NCBI GenBank assembly: GCA_040219275.1 | Contig: JAVJSU010000078.1 | Coordinates: forward strand, 1 to 14,578 | Direction: 5' to 3' | Length of the DNA: 14,578 bases | From: JAVJSU01 sp040219275 | GTDB lineage: Bacteria; Chloroflexota; Anaerolineae; Aggregatilineales; Phototrophicaceae | In this document: in pieces, positions 1 through 10,500 of the stretch | Position numbering within the stretch: position 1 is the first letter of the stretch | Layout of the letters: the number at the start of each line of letters is the position of its first letter | Translations under genes and position numbers: made by a program | Notes under the pieces: model-generated | What the model was told of the DNA's origin: nothing | The model's database searches: none | What the model saw: only the letters and a program-made list of their open reading frames with translations

Positions 1-105
1 ATCATTCAGGAGCTGGAAATAGCTGATCTTATTGGTAAACCGATGGCATTTCAGGATTATTTGAAACGCATGTTAGAGGAAGCTCGCACCCAGAAAACCA
101 AGTAA
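1..105 (+). CDS. 3' end of an unidentified protein (partial)
   Basis: Frame 1 is open from the first base to a TAA at 103-105 and encodes the last 34 residues of a protein whose start lies outside the window. The tail is helical-looking and charged, ending in LEEARTQKTK. It carries no motif I recognise. It runs toward the minus-strand gene block, so it belongs to a separate transcription unit. With so short a fragment, the coding call rests only on the open frame and plausible amino-acid composition. Confidence 0.5.
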   Translation: MIQELEIADLIGKPMAFQDYLKRMLEEARTQKTK

Positions 106-545
106 TTTATACCTTTATTTCCCCCGTCAACACCGTTCTAACACCCCTTGTTCGTCTGTGGTCACGATGTTACTACGTCATTTAAGGACACAACCGAGAA
201 AAACCATACACTCGATGTCATAAAACAATTCACACGGACATCCTCTTAAATAAGAAAACCTGTGCCAAATACTATTCAGCGTCCCGCTGAGTTCAAGTCC
301 GAATTATCAACGGTTTATGTGGGGAGTAACAAGCAATAGAACATGCGCTGGCACTTTGCAAAAACGTCCAGGAACATGCCTATTTGAGTAAACAACTTCA
401 ACAGTTTAACTTTCGCTAATCATGGCGGCAGAAATATGAGAATATTCGATTTTACAGCATTTTGTAAAACTGAAATATCCCTGTGTGCCATAGACTTTTT
501 GAGAGCTAATTTACAACCGACATTGACTTTCGATGGGAAGCTCTA
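106..545. other. 440-bp stretch without a recognisable gene
   Basis: This lies between two convergent genes. Both strands are interrupted by stops at short intervals. I see only weak structure: a 6-bp hairpin at 276-290 (TCAGCG/CGCTGA, 3-base loop) and an AT-rich inverted repeat at 450-469 (TTTTACA/TGTAAAA, 6-base loop). Neither is followed by a clear T-tract in the direction needed, so I do not call a terminator. A 30-codon open stretch at about 331-420 has no usable start. Confidence 0.5.
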
Positions 546-914
546 TTAATCGTAAATGGGTAATAATCCATTGATTTCGTCAATATTTGTAACGAAACGG
601 ATCTTAAGTTTGTTGCTGATAAGGTTAAGCGCAACAAGCTGAAGGATTAGCCTTTTGGAGAAATAATTGCCGATGACATAAATATGGCTTACCCCGATTG
701 CTTCTAGCTTTGAAATTGATTGTTGTACGATCAAACTTTGATAGTCTGAAGTAGGCAAAAACAACAAAGATAGATCAAGGACAACCCGGATAAGTCTTTT
801 GTCCGGTATATTCGATGACTCGATATTAGCAATGGCTGTAAATACGTCATCCACTTTTTCATTTGGATGAAACGTTAATTCGAGTAGGGTCTGTGGATAA
901 TCCATTGAGATCAT
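546..914 (-). CDS. Small STAS/SpoIIAA-like protein
   Basis: A soluble 122-residue protein with no signal peptide or membrane segment. Its pattern is a beta strand with a conserved-looking Asp (VVLDLSLLFLP, about residues 44-54), an amphipathic helix, a second strand (GVSHIYVIGN, about 74-83), another helix, and a third strand ending in FVTNIDEINGLL. This order resembles the STAS/SpoIIAA-like fold of anti-anti-sigma factors and related signalling proteins, but I see no diagnostic motif, so the family call is an inference. The ATG at 912-914 has a GAGAG Shine-Dalgarno-like stretch just upstream. An internal ATG three codons later is the alternative. It is the last gene of the minus-strand series, 55 bases after the cyclase-like gene and probably co-transcribed with it. 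If it is a STAS protein, it could interact with the kinases and receivers upstream. Confidence 0.6.
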   Translation of the reverse strand: MISMDYPQTLLELTFHPNEKVDDVFTAIANIESSNIPDKRLIRVVLDLSLLFLPTSDYQSLIVQQSISKLEAIGVSHIYVIGNYFSKRLILQLVALNLISNKLKIRFVTNIDEINGLLPIYD

Positions 915-969
915 TATTCTCTCATTCTGTCCGAACGATGCGCATGGTTAAAGGTTAAATTGACGCCAC

Positions 970-2496
970 TTAATTCGAAATACAATAGCGTTGATAGCGT
1001 GTTAATGCGGCGATGATGGCTACATTTACAACATGCGTTGGTGTAAATAGAGATTTGGAAACCCAAAGCGCAGGTTGAGTACTATTGTGCGAATGAATTT
1101 TTAAAAAACGCCCTGCTGAATGGATAACTTCTGGATCAATTTTACGTGCATATTCGTCCCAAAAAAGTAATGCGAGTAAACAATAAGAGGTTTCTTCTGC
1201 GGTGGCAATATCGTAGAATCCCCATCCCCCATTCTTCTGTTGCGACTTTAACATCCACCTGATCTTTGTTTGCAGATGTAAGCGATTATTATCAATATCC
1301 ATTAAAAAAATGATTGCAAGGTAAGTTAGATAGAAGGGTGAGATATGCTGATTGTCGACCCAGCAGTATCCGCTTGAGTCATGATCGATGAATAGATTAA
1401 CTATTTTGTCCTTCCAGTCTTCAAAGCGGGTTGAAGTTAAGTCCATGCCTAATGCTATAAGCGTATATAAGTTAGCACTTAAAGAGAGTTCGTAAGACTC
1501 GCTGGAACTACGGAAGTACGTTTCTTCTTCAAAGAGGGTGAATACATCGGCACTCACATGATATCCAGCCCATTTTAATAACGTGTAAGTTAATGCAGTG
1601 CTGGCAAGATCAGGAACGAGAAATTGCGACGAAAAACCTACGCCTATTTCCGGGTTCCACACAGACCATAGAAATTCTAAAACCTTTTTTACAAGAAGGT
1701 TATTCGGCGTGATTACATTCGCCATCCGCAATATATTCAAAGTTTGTGTAGCTTCAAAGATGTCAGCCGGATTTGCAAATGGTACGCCACCATCTTCATT
1801 TTGGGACATCGTTTTCACTAAATAGTCGAGTACCTGAGGATGCTCATTCGCGGATTTTAAAACGAAAGCGACTGTAGAGGAAGGTGATGAATTTATTGAG
1901 CCATTTGACGCTAAAAATCGCGTGTTCGGATGAACATAGCCATAAAAGGATTCATATGCAAATCCAAGCTTACTTTTTAACCAAGATTGCGGATCTAATC
2001 CAATGCTTTCTAATCTCTGCTCGATCTGCATGGCTTCTAAAAAATTTAGCGCCTGTGGAATGTCGAGATCTTGCTCATACGCTTCAGCAGTGAGTGAAAA
2101 AAGAAGAAACGGAAATTCAGAAGTCTCAATGGTAGGTGCAGGTAAGCGCCCCACTTGATTCCATAAAAATGCCTCGCCTTTTTCAATTAACTTTCTATCA
2201 CGATGGAGTTCACCACATTGTTTCAACGCGATCAGGACGGCTAAAGTAGAAACAGTGCGATCATGATAGTGAAAAATCTCTCCGCCCCAACTTCCATCAA
2301 GATGCTGATTTTTCCTTAACCAGTTTAAAGCAGAGTAGAATTGAGAACGAGAAGCATACTTTTCCGAAAGTCGTGCCATCCACGCGGTATCATACGCAAC
2401 AGATTGGGCTGTACTACGGTCTTTGCCTAAACTGCCCAATAGCATTTTGATCTTCGGTATAAGCTCTGTGGGATCACCTTTATTTGATAACATCAT
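970..2496 (-). CDS. Class II diterpene cyclase-like protein, DxDD motif lost
   Basis: A soluble protein of 508 residues from this start, the usual length of bacterial class II (copalyl-diphosphate-synthase-type) cyclases, which have a beta-gamma fold. Family signatures run the whole length: SVAYDTAW near residues 32-39 (plant form SxYDTAWVA), DGSWG at 67-71 followed by HDR...TLA..IAL, a QW-type repeat GGWGF at 423-427, and a stretch matching plant CPS (TALTYTLLKWAGY then HVSADVF). Immediately before that stretch lies the place of the catalytic DxDD. Here it reads D296-L-A-S, so the central aspartate that protonates the substrate is Ala298. The protein is therefore either not a protonation-initiated cyclase or has changed chemistry. 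No class I partner or prenyl synthase is in the window. Start: the open frame reaches a TTG at 2523, but ATGs lie at 2496 and 2493. None has a Shine-Dalgarno sequence, so I took the first ATG. A TATAAT at 2558-2553 on this strand may be the -10 of its promoter, but I find no good -35. Confidence 0.85.
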   Translation of the reverse strand: MMLSNKGDPTELIPKIKMLLGSLGKDRSTAQSVAYDTAWMARLSEKYASRSQFYSALNWLRKNQHLDGSWGGEIFHYHDRTVSTLAVLIALKQCGELHRDRKLIEKGEAFLWNQVGRLPAPTIETSEFPFLLFSLTAEAYEQDLDIPQALNFLEAMQIEQRLESIGLDPQSWLKSKLGFAYESFYGYVHPNTRFLASNGSINSSPSSTVAFVLKSANEHPQVLDYLVKTMSQNEDGGVPFANPADIFEATQTLNILRMANVITPNNLLVKKVLEFLWSVWNPEIGVGFSSQFLVPDLASTALTYTLLKWAGYHVSADVFTLFEEETYFRSSSESYELSLSANLYTLIALGMDLTSTRFEDWKDKIVNLFIDHDSSGYCWVDNQHISPFYLTYLAIIFLMDIDNNRLHLQTKIRWMLKSQQKNGGWGFYDIATAEETSYCLLALLFWDEYARKIDPEVIHSAGRFLKIHSHNSTQPALWVSKSLFTPTHVVNVAIIAALTRYQRYCISN

Positions 2497-2713
2497 AGGC
2501 TTAGCAATTTTGTTGGGATGCAAAAGCGGAAAGTAAAAAATTATGCGAATTGATTATAATCACACGAAGTGTAAACAAATGATTCAACCTGTAATGTGTC
2601 AATTGTTTGAATAGCGTGCTGATATTAAATCATATCGCTCACTGACCGATATTCAAAATCTGAATTGCGAACGTATTGATTATGTCACTTATTTTTTAGA
2701 TTGACCGCGAAGA

Positions 2714-3109
2714 TTACAGTTCAATCTTCGGTTGCTGATCTTTTTGATACATCAGTGGAACAATTTTGTCTGGAATTTCCATTAAATGCCACGGCTTTTT
2801 CATCCAGATGAAATTATAGAAATCTAGATCTGCTTTCGGAGCTTTCGCAAATGCAGAGGTAAGAATGATGGGAGTCAATTTGTCATACGAGCGGATTTCC
2901 TTAGCGAGTTCGAATCCGTCAATTTTCCCTGGAACACGAATATCTAAGACATAAAGGTCAATTGATGACCATGAGTTTTGTATAAATGTCAAAGCACGGT
3001 TACTATCACCAAATTCGTGTAATTTGATATTCTTACCCAGCATTTCAATTGATATGCGGAAGATTTCACGGAGTGCGGTTTCGTCTTCAAGTAGAAATAG
3101 ATTTGGCAT
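2714..3109 (-). CDS. Receiver-only response regulator (paralogue A)
   Basis: 131 residues, a single CheY-type receiver domain with no output domain. Visible residues: acidic pair E8-D9, phosphoacceptor D56 in VLDIRVPG, T84-S85 and K105-P106. The canonical KPF is here KKPWHL, a variant shared with the two plus-strand receivers at 13,055 and 13,519, which also share FELAKEIR and the MEIP-type end. It is closest to the 13,055 gene (both have WHLMEIP). The ATG gives MPNLFLLEDE, matching the paralogues' starts; its ribosome site is weak. The gene follows the hybrid kinase by 281 bases and precedes the cyclase-like gene by 190. By family knowledge, such proteins pass phosphate on or act by protein-protein contact. 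The partner is probably one of the two local kinases (inference). Confidence 0.93.
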   Translation of the reverse strand: MPNLFLLEDETALREIFRISIEMLGKNIKLHEFGDSNRALTFIQNSWSSIDLYVLDIRVPGKIDGFELAKEIRSYDKLTPIILTSAFAKAPKADLDFYNFIWMKKPWHLMEIPDKIVPLMYQKDQQPKIEL

Positions 3110-3390
3110 GTTTTAGAATCCGTATAATGATTAACATGAATTGAAAATGATTAGGATAATTGCTTACAGCAATCTTTGTATAACTTGATATTACAATCAA
3201 AATGATCTAAGAAGGGTTGAGGATTTATGAAAAATTTGTGATGGGCAATAGAATTTGAGCTTAGGGAGCAGTTTATCGTTTCACGTATTCAATAAGAGAG
3301 AAATGGCTAAGTGGTGGAGCATGATTGAAGTTTTCTCATTGCCGATAGGATGTAGTAAATTTGGGAAAACGTCGCGGATGCCACTGGTCA

Positions 3391-4488
3391 TCAATCATGA
3401 TCAATGGGGATTGTTAGTGTGACCAGTGTACCTTGATCGGGGTGGCTTTCAATGTGTAAGTTGCCCTGATACAATTGTAAAAGTTTTTGTGCGATGACAA
3501 AGCCTAGTCCAACCCCTTGTTGTTCATATAAATCACGTTGAAATTGCATATACTCACCCATCCGGTTGACCATTTCTTTACTCATACCCCGCCCGAAATC
3601 ACGGATACGAAGCTCGTAGAGATCCTTTTCGCATTTACCGATCACGCTGATGGCTGTTTCAGGATTGGAGAATTTGAGCGCATTACTAAGCACTTCTTCG
3701 ATGACCTTTTGCAAATCGGATTGGGATATTTTTAGAGTAGCATTTTCAAGATTTAACCTGATATCTTGCTGACGATTTGTCTCTGTCGCCAAAATTAGCG
3801 CATGGTTTTCAATAATTTGATCTGCATTTTGTACACGTTGTTCCCGTATTTTTTTACTACGAATAGGATCAGCCAGTAGGGTTTCGATCTGGATGTAAAT
3901 AAGGTAATTCTCAACCAAACCCTGCAATCGTTCGCCAGCTTTACGAATTTGTTGACCCCATCCTTGAATTTGATCACGGGAAACAGTTTCATGGTCAAGG
4001 ATGAGTAAATCTGCATAACCCAGAACATGCATCAACGGAGTGCGTAATTCGTGGGGTAACGCGTACACAATATTACTGCTGAGTTGCTTTAAACTTTCCT
4101 GACGTTGCTGTTCAATCTCATCTTCCATTTGTAGGCGCAGTTTGACGGCTTTTAGAAGTTCTGCCGTGTTAAATGGCTTGGTAATGTAATCATTCGCGCC
4201 CAATTCCATACCCTTTCGCATTTCACTGCGCTCCACTAAAGCCGTGAGGAAAATGAGTGGAATTCTGGATGTAAGTGAATTACTGCGAATCTGTCTCAAA
4301 ATATCGTATCCAGTAATACCTGGAAGTGTAATATCACAAAGTATGAGATCCGGGATTAATTTCATGGCGAAGTCTAACCCCTCCTCACCATTTGTTGCCA
4401 ATGCAAGTTTTAGGTCTTCCGTAGAAAGAATATCGGCTATGGTTTTCAGTACCGCAGGATTATCCTCAATAATGAGCACAGTTTTCAT
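3391..4488 (-). CDS. Soluble hybrid kinase: receiver-HisKA-HATPase
   Basis: 365 residues with no membrane segment. Order: receiver domain at about 1-120 (E8-D9, phosphoacceptor D52 in LILCDITLPG, T82, K104 in TKPF), a coiled-coil linker at about 120-137, HisKA with H146 in LPHELRTPL, and HATPase_c with N box N269 (EEVLSNALKFSNP), G1 D297 (DFGRGM) and G2 GVGLG at 325-329. All catalytic residues are present. The layout, a receiver ahead of the kinase, is that of a cytoplasmic kinase controlled by phosphorylation of its own receiver. Two ATGs are adjacent (4489-4491 and 4486-4488). The AGGAG lies at a proper distance only from the second, so I chose that one, giving MKTVLIIEDN. It follows the giant surface-protein gene by about 50 bases and is probably in the same operon. 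Likely role: receives phosphate from, or is tuned by, the membrane kinase and passes it to receiver-only proteins (inference). Confidence 0.95.
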   Translation of the reverse strand: MKTVLIIEDNPAVLKTIADILSTEDLKLALATNGEEGLDFAMKLIPDLILCDITLPGITGYDILRQIRSNSLTSRIPLIFLTALVERSEMRKGMELGANDYITKPFNTAELLKAVKLRLQMEDEIEQQRQESLKQLSSNIVYALPHELRTPLMHVLGYADLLILDHETVSRDQIQGWGQQIRKAGERLQGLVENYLIYIQIETLLADPIRSKKIREQRVQNADQIIENHALILATETNRQQDIRLNLENATLKISQSDLQKVIEEVLSNALKFSNPETAISVIGKCEKDLYELRIRDFGRGMSKEMVNRMGEYMQFQRDLYEQQGVGLGFVIAQKLLQLYQGNLHIESHPDQGTLVTLTIPIDHD

Positions 4489-4542
4489 CATATCTCCTGT
4501 TGTATGCTTTCTATAGCCATCATAAGTGAATAGTTCTCGTTG

Positions 4543-7500
4543 CTAGTTGACGGTAATACTTACACTGTCTGTATTGTCGCCGATACTTTGATCCGGTTGA
4601 TCAACAGCGCCAATTGTAGTTGTAGTCGGAATCGTGGATCCACTAGTACCACTATTGACCGTCGCCGTAATATTCAGGTCGAAAATGAACCCACTCGCCA
4701 ATACCGGAATGTTCCATGCCCCTGTTAACGGATTGTAACTGCCACCTGAATTATCAGACACATAGGTTAAACCCGCTGGCAAAAGTGTATCAATGCGGAT
4801 GTTGGTTGCAGAACCCGATCCATAATTGTCAATTCTTACCCGATATATGACATTATTGCCAACATCTGGGGTTGGGTTATCTACAATAATCGTCACTGCA
4901 AGATATACGTCTACACCAATTATGTTGACGCTGGCACTATTGTTACCTGCATTGGTATCGGTCTGATCTAATGTCGACAGACTAGCGGTTACGGTGAAGC
5001 AACATTCAGTGCCATCTACGAATGCTGTGATGACAAAGCTGGTGTTCGCACCTGTCGCTAAGGACGGGATTGTCCATTGACCAATACCCGGATTATAGCT
5101 CCCGCCCGATGTATCAGACACATAAACGAGACCTGGGGGAAGTGGATTGGAGATCATGGTATTCGTCGCAGTGATCGCACCCTGATTTGTTGCCGTCACC
5201 GTAAACGTCATATTCGTGCCAGCGTACGGGTTTAACGTGCTTGCACTCAAACCGACGCTGATGTCTGTCGAATTTTCAACTGTTATGCTCACTGATGAAC
5301 TGTTGTTGGACGCGTTCGGGTCGGGTTGATTGGCGGCGGTAATGGTCGCCGTGTTCGTAATCGTGGTGCCCGCTGTCCCACTTCCTGCGTAGACTGTCAA
5401 GGTTAATGTTGCGTTTAGTCCGCTTGCCAATGTTCCAACATTCCAGTTTCCAGATACGGGATCATACGTTCCGACGCTCGGTGTCGCTGTTTGGAGGGTT
5501 AACCCCGCAGGAAGCAAATCGTTCAGTACCACACCGGATGCTTGTTGGCTACCTAAATTGCTAACCGTTACGGTAAAATTAAAAGTATCACTGGTGCGTG
5601 GGTTCGGATTATCAACCATCTTTGTGACCGCAAGATCAATACTACAGGGTGTGGAGTTACTTGCTGTCTGATCATGTGTGACACCGGCAACCGAGATAAT
5701 GATGGTCATTGGATTTCCGGATACCGGCGTTGTGAATTGAATTTCACCCGGTGTCGCACCAACCGCCGCCGGTGCCGTCTCCGTGCCGGTATTGCCACTA
5801 CCGTAGATTTCCCAATCAAATGCCAGCGGATATGGGTTGTAATTCCGCACTCGCCAGCGGCGATAGGTTCCGGGTTCGGGTGAACATAAGGACGCAACCA
5901 CTAAATCCGATTGGGCAACTGTAATTGGTGCACTGCTGGTATCGTTGGTCGCGTTTGCGTCTGTTTCAGTCGCGCTGATTGACGAATTGTTGACAATCGT
6001 TTGCCCCTGCGTACCGGCATCGACGGTTGCCGAAATCGTTAATGTTGCAGATGCGCCATTTGCTAATGATCCAATATTCCATACTCCAGTACCGGCAGTA
6101 TATGTACCCTGTGAAGCAGTATTCGATACATATGTGACCCCCACAGGGAGCAAGTCATTGACCTGTACGCCAGTAGCATTTACCGGTCCGTTATTTGTTG
6201 CAGTAAGAGTATAAATAATCGTGTTGCCTACATTCGGAGTAGGATTGTTTACAACTTTGGAAATGCTCATATCAGCACTAAGGGCTGATGTTATGGTGAC
6301 TGTGACGGAGTCCTGATTATTTGAGAGATTTCCATCTGGCAAATCAGAACTGACATATGCCGTATTGCTCGCTGTACCCATTGAATCTGCGCGGACAGTG
6401 ACCGTCGCATACGCGATTGATCCATCTAAAAGTGCACCCAGATCGCAGGTAACATCCTGTCCGGAGGCGGTACATTCTGCCGAAGACAAGAAGCTCACTT
6501 CCGCAGGCAATGTATCAGTGATGATTACCCCAGTAGTATTTGAAGGTCCAATATTTTCGACCTCGAACTGATAGTCAAATGTTTGACCCACGCTAGCGGA
6601 TGATACAGACGCTGATTTTCTGATAATCAGTCCAGTTGCATCAAGGATAGTGACACTATAGGATGCGGTGTTGTTCGCAATGTTTGGGTCAATTTGATCA
6701 GATGCAGTAATGGTTGCTGTTGCGGTTTGGGTTGTTCCCTCAATATCGAAACCAGTGACAAAGAACAGATAGAGCGTACCGGTTTGCCCAACATTAATAG
6801 TGGGTATGGTCCATCTTCGGGTGCCACTGTTGTAATTTCCCAGCAAGGCAGTACCACCTGGATTGTTGATAAATCCACTCGTCCAGCTTAGCTGTATCTG
6901 TACATTAGTAGCGGTTAACGATCCTAAATTTGACACTGTTATGGTATAACCTACACTATCATCCTCTATTGGTGTATCGTTCGCCGCCACGATAGATACA
7001 GCGAGGTCTGCACCGATTGCCACGACGACAATATCTACACTGACGCTGTTATTTGCCGTGTTTCCGTCTATTTCAGCCGCACTAATCGTACTGGAATTGG
7101 AAATGGTTTGTCCCTCTGTGCCAGCGTTTACCGTTGCGCTGATCGTCAATGTTGCAGATGCGCCATTCGCCAATGATCCGATAGTCCACACACCCGTTCC
7201 TAAGGTATACGTCCCCTGACTCGGCGTATTGGATACGTAGGTCACACCTGCCGGAAGCAAATCATTGACTTGTACGCTTGTGGCATTGTTGGGACCGTTG
7301 TTGGTTGCCGTCAGCGTATAAATGATCGTGTTGCCTACACTGGGAGTGGGGTTGTCCACGGCTTTGATGATGCTCATATCGGCGCTTGTTAAGGGCTGGA
7401 CGGTAACGGTATAGCTGTTGTAATCATCTTCACCTACATTGCCGTTATTTGGTGTTGAGTCTGGATCTGGTTGATCGCTCGCAATAATTTCGCGGTGACG

Positions 7501-10500
7501 GGTGACCGTTGTTCCAGCAGCGCTTGCCTGAACGGTCAGCGTGATCGTCATGGTTGCGGTTTCACCGTTGTTCAGTAGCGGAATGGTCCATTGGTTGCCC
7601 GTCGACGCGCCGTGAGTGACGGTCACTGACTGCACGGTTCCCAGCGTGCCCGTTCCGACGCTATCGCTCAACACGATATTCGTGGCGGCATCCGGACCGT
7701 TATTGGTGATGCTAATGGTAGAGATGATCGTCTCACCAACAGCAGGGTTCAAATTGTTGAAAGTGAAGGTCGTAAAGTCCAAATCCGCGCCCGAACTTAG
7801 AATCGTGATGTTAGTGGACGCGCTGTTGTTACCCGGAATGAGATCCACTAAATCACTGTCTACAGTAAAGGTCGTTGTTTCGCTACCGGTGGTTGTGACA
7901 TTAAACGTAAAACTGACATTTGTTATGCTACCGGCGGTGATTGTTCCCAGTGAACAGGTGTAGGTGCCACCTGCTAAGGACAGCGAAAGGCAACTGTGAA
8001 TCACGGGTGACATATAGGCTGGCGCAGGGAAGGTGACCACGGCATTGGTCGCATTATTGGTGCTATTGCTCCTTACATCAAAGGTAAGATTGAGCGACTG
8101 ACCCACACTAACCGATGCATTTGTGGGTGTAAAGTTGATAATCTCTAAATCCGCGCCGCCGGATTGAATGGTCATCGTGTAACTTCTTGTGTTGTTGGCT
8201 GTGTTCGGGTCAAATTCATTGGCGCTCACAGTACGAGAACGCGTAATGGTCATCCCACCGGAACCCGGCAATATATCGACAGCAATGAAACGTAATGTAG
8301 CGCTGGCAGACGGCGCGAGTGCACCAACCGTCCATACGTCTGTAGCGCCATCGTAAGTTCCTTGTGACGGTATTGGAATCGCACCACTGTAAATGCCTAC
8401 AACCGAATCCCCTGTTGTGGCAGAAACAACAACCCCTGTCGCAGTACTGGTTCCATTATTACGCACCGTAACAGTGAGTTCGAGAGTATCATCTTCTATT
8501 GGATTGAGATTGCTGGCTGTAAATGTGACCATTTCCATATCAGCGGAGATAGCCGGAACCACTACGATATTCACACTGGCGCTGTTGTTCGCGGCGATAG
8601 GGTCTGGCTCAAGTGCGCTACCTGATGCTGTATTGGTGATGGTTGATCCCGCGGTGCCTGCGTTGACGGTTGCCGTAATAGTTAATGTTGCGGTTGCACC
8701 ATTGGCTAGTGTGCCGACATCCCAGATGCCTGTACCGGATGTATAAGTCCCTTGCGATGGGGTGTTTGAAACGTAAGTTACACCCGCTGGCAAAAAGTCA
8801 TTGACTTGCACGCCTGTTGCGCCGCTTGTACCGTTGTTTGTGATTGTCACGTTGTAGCTAATCGTGGCACCTTCAACAGGCGCAGGGTTATCTACTCCTA
8901 TAGTTACTGAAATATCTGCTTGCGGTGTACTGGAGATCGTCACGCTCGCCGTACTTAAATTATCGGCAGTGTTAGCATCGGTCTCGCTCGCGCTGACGGT
9001 TGCAGTATTGTTGGCTATTCCCGCACTAACCGCTTGCACAGTGATTGATGCAACCGTATTGGCACCATTCGCCAATGTTCCCAGATTACACGTCACATTT
9101 TGCCCAACCGCCGAGCACTGCGCGGAAGATGCAAAAATGATCTCCGCAGGCAGTGAATCGGTCACTACAACATTAGTTGATGAAATTGCACCGTTATTAG
9201 AGACAGTAAAGGTATAGTTGTAGTTACTGCCGACAGTGGTCGACGCGACACTTGCCGTTTTGCTCAAACTCAGATCAATCTGCGGTGGAATGACGATGGG
9301 TTGGACAGTAATGGGTAAGCTCGCATTATTATTAGCGGCGTTGGCATCCAGAATTGTAGAGAATGCAATGTTACCCGTCACGGTTTGGGTTGTCCCTGCC
9401 GAGCCACTGCTGGCTTGCATCTGGATGGTCAAGGTGCGACTGGTGCCGGATGCTAAATTGCTAACCGTCCACGTACCGCTTGCTGGAATAAATGCGCCAC
9501 CACTATCATCGCTGATATAGACGAGACCGGACGGTAGCGCAAGCTGTAAGCTGACACCGCTAGCCGTATTTGCGCCGGTATTAGTCACAGTAAATATCAA
9601 TCCGTTTATGGATTGTCCCGCTTGAGGCGTTGTGGTGCCTGCACTTAAAGACACACTCAGATCATCCTGTTGTGCCGGAGCCGGTGGATTGTTTACGATA
9701 ATCACCACACTATAGGTGTTGCTACCACCGGGTCCGGTGGCGGTTAATGAAACAGTGTAGGTTCCGGGTGATGTATAGGTATAAAGTGGCGGGGATTGTA
9801 AGGTGCTCGTTCCCACACCATCGCCGAAATTCCAAAAATAAGAGGTGATGTTACCGGAAGACAAATTTGTAAATCCAGCGGTGGCAGGTGCGCTTGTGCT
9901 GGAAATCGCATATGAGAACAGGGCTTGTGGTGCTGTTACCGGAACCGGTGTAAAGGTGGATGTGGGTGGCACCAATGTGTTCGTACTTGGTGGTGTCGCG
10001 CTGGCTGTCACGGTCTGCGAAGGCGTGACGGTTGGCGTATAGGTTGTGGTGCTTGTGGGTGTTGCGGTAGCGGTAGCTGATGAAGTTTCCGTAATTGTCG
10101 GTGTGGGTGTGACGGTCTGTGTGTTTGTAGAGGACTGTGTAGGCGTTTCGGTCGATATTGCTGTTACCAATGTTTCAGTCGATGTTGCAGTTAGTACATC
10201 GGCAGGTGATCCGCTTATAGCTGTTTCTGTCGCGTCTTGCGATGTAGTCGCTACAAAAACGAGTAGTTGATCTTCAGGTGTACCTAAAATCTGGTTACGA
10301 GCAACTTCCGTCATAATATCGGGATTGATAGGCGCGAATTGTTGATATAGCCACGGGCTGTAATCTGCGGTGGATAAGGCGGCAATATCTCGTGGAAGCC
10401 CAACAGGACGCGCAAACCATAAGCCTAATTGCGACGCACAGATCATAAAAGCACAAAGTAAGGGTAAAACAGGTAAAAATACCAACCACAAACGGCGCTT

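Noticed and set aside
331..420. Short plus-strand open stretch with a coiled-coil-like translation (LCKNVQEHAYLSKQLQQF)
   Set aside because: Only 30 codons, bounded by stops, no start codon or ribosome site. Could be a decayed gene piece but cannot be supported.
502..544. Inverted repeat AGAGCT/AGCTCT before the end of the STAS-like gene
   Set aside because: Only 6 bp with a loop of about 31 bases and no proper T-tract; not a convincing terminator.
2597..2602. Minus-strand TTGACA upstream of the cyclase-like gene as a -35 box
   Set aside because: No -10 hexamer lies 16-19 bases downstream; the TATAAT at 2558-2553 is about 40 bases away.
5674..10270. Many plus-strand open frames opposite the giant DUF11 gene
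   Set aside because: Their low-complexity Val/Ala/Thr-rich translations are the antisense of the DUF11 repeats and Thr linker; no ribosome sites or family features.
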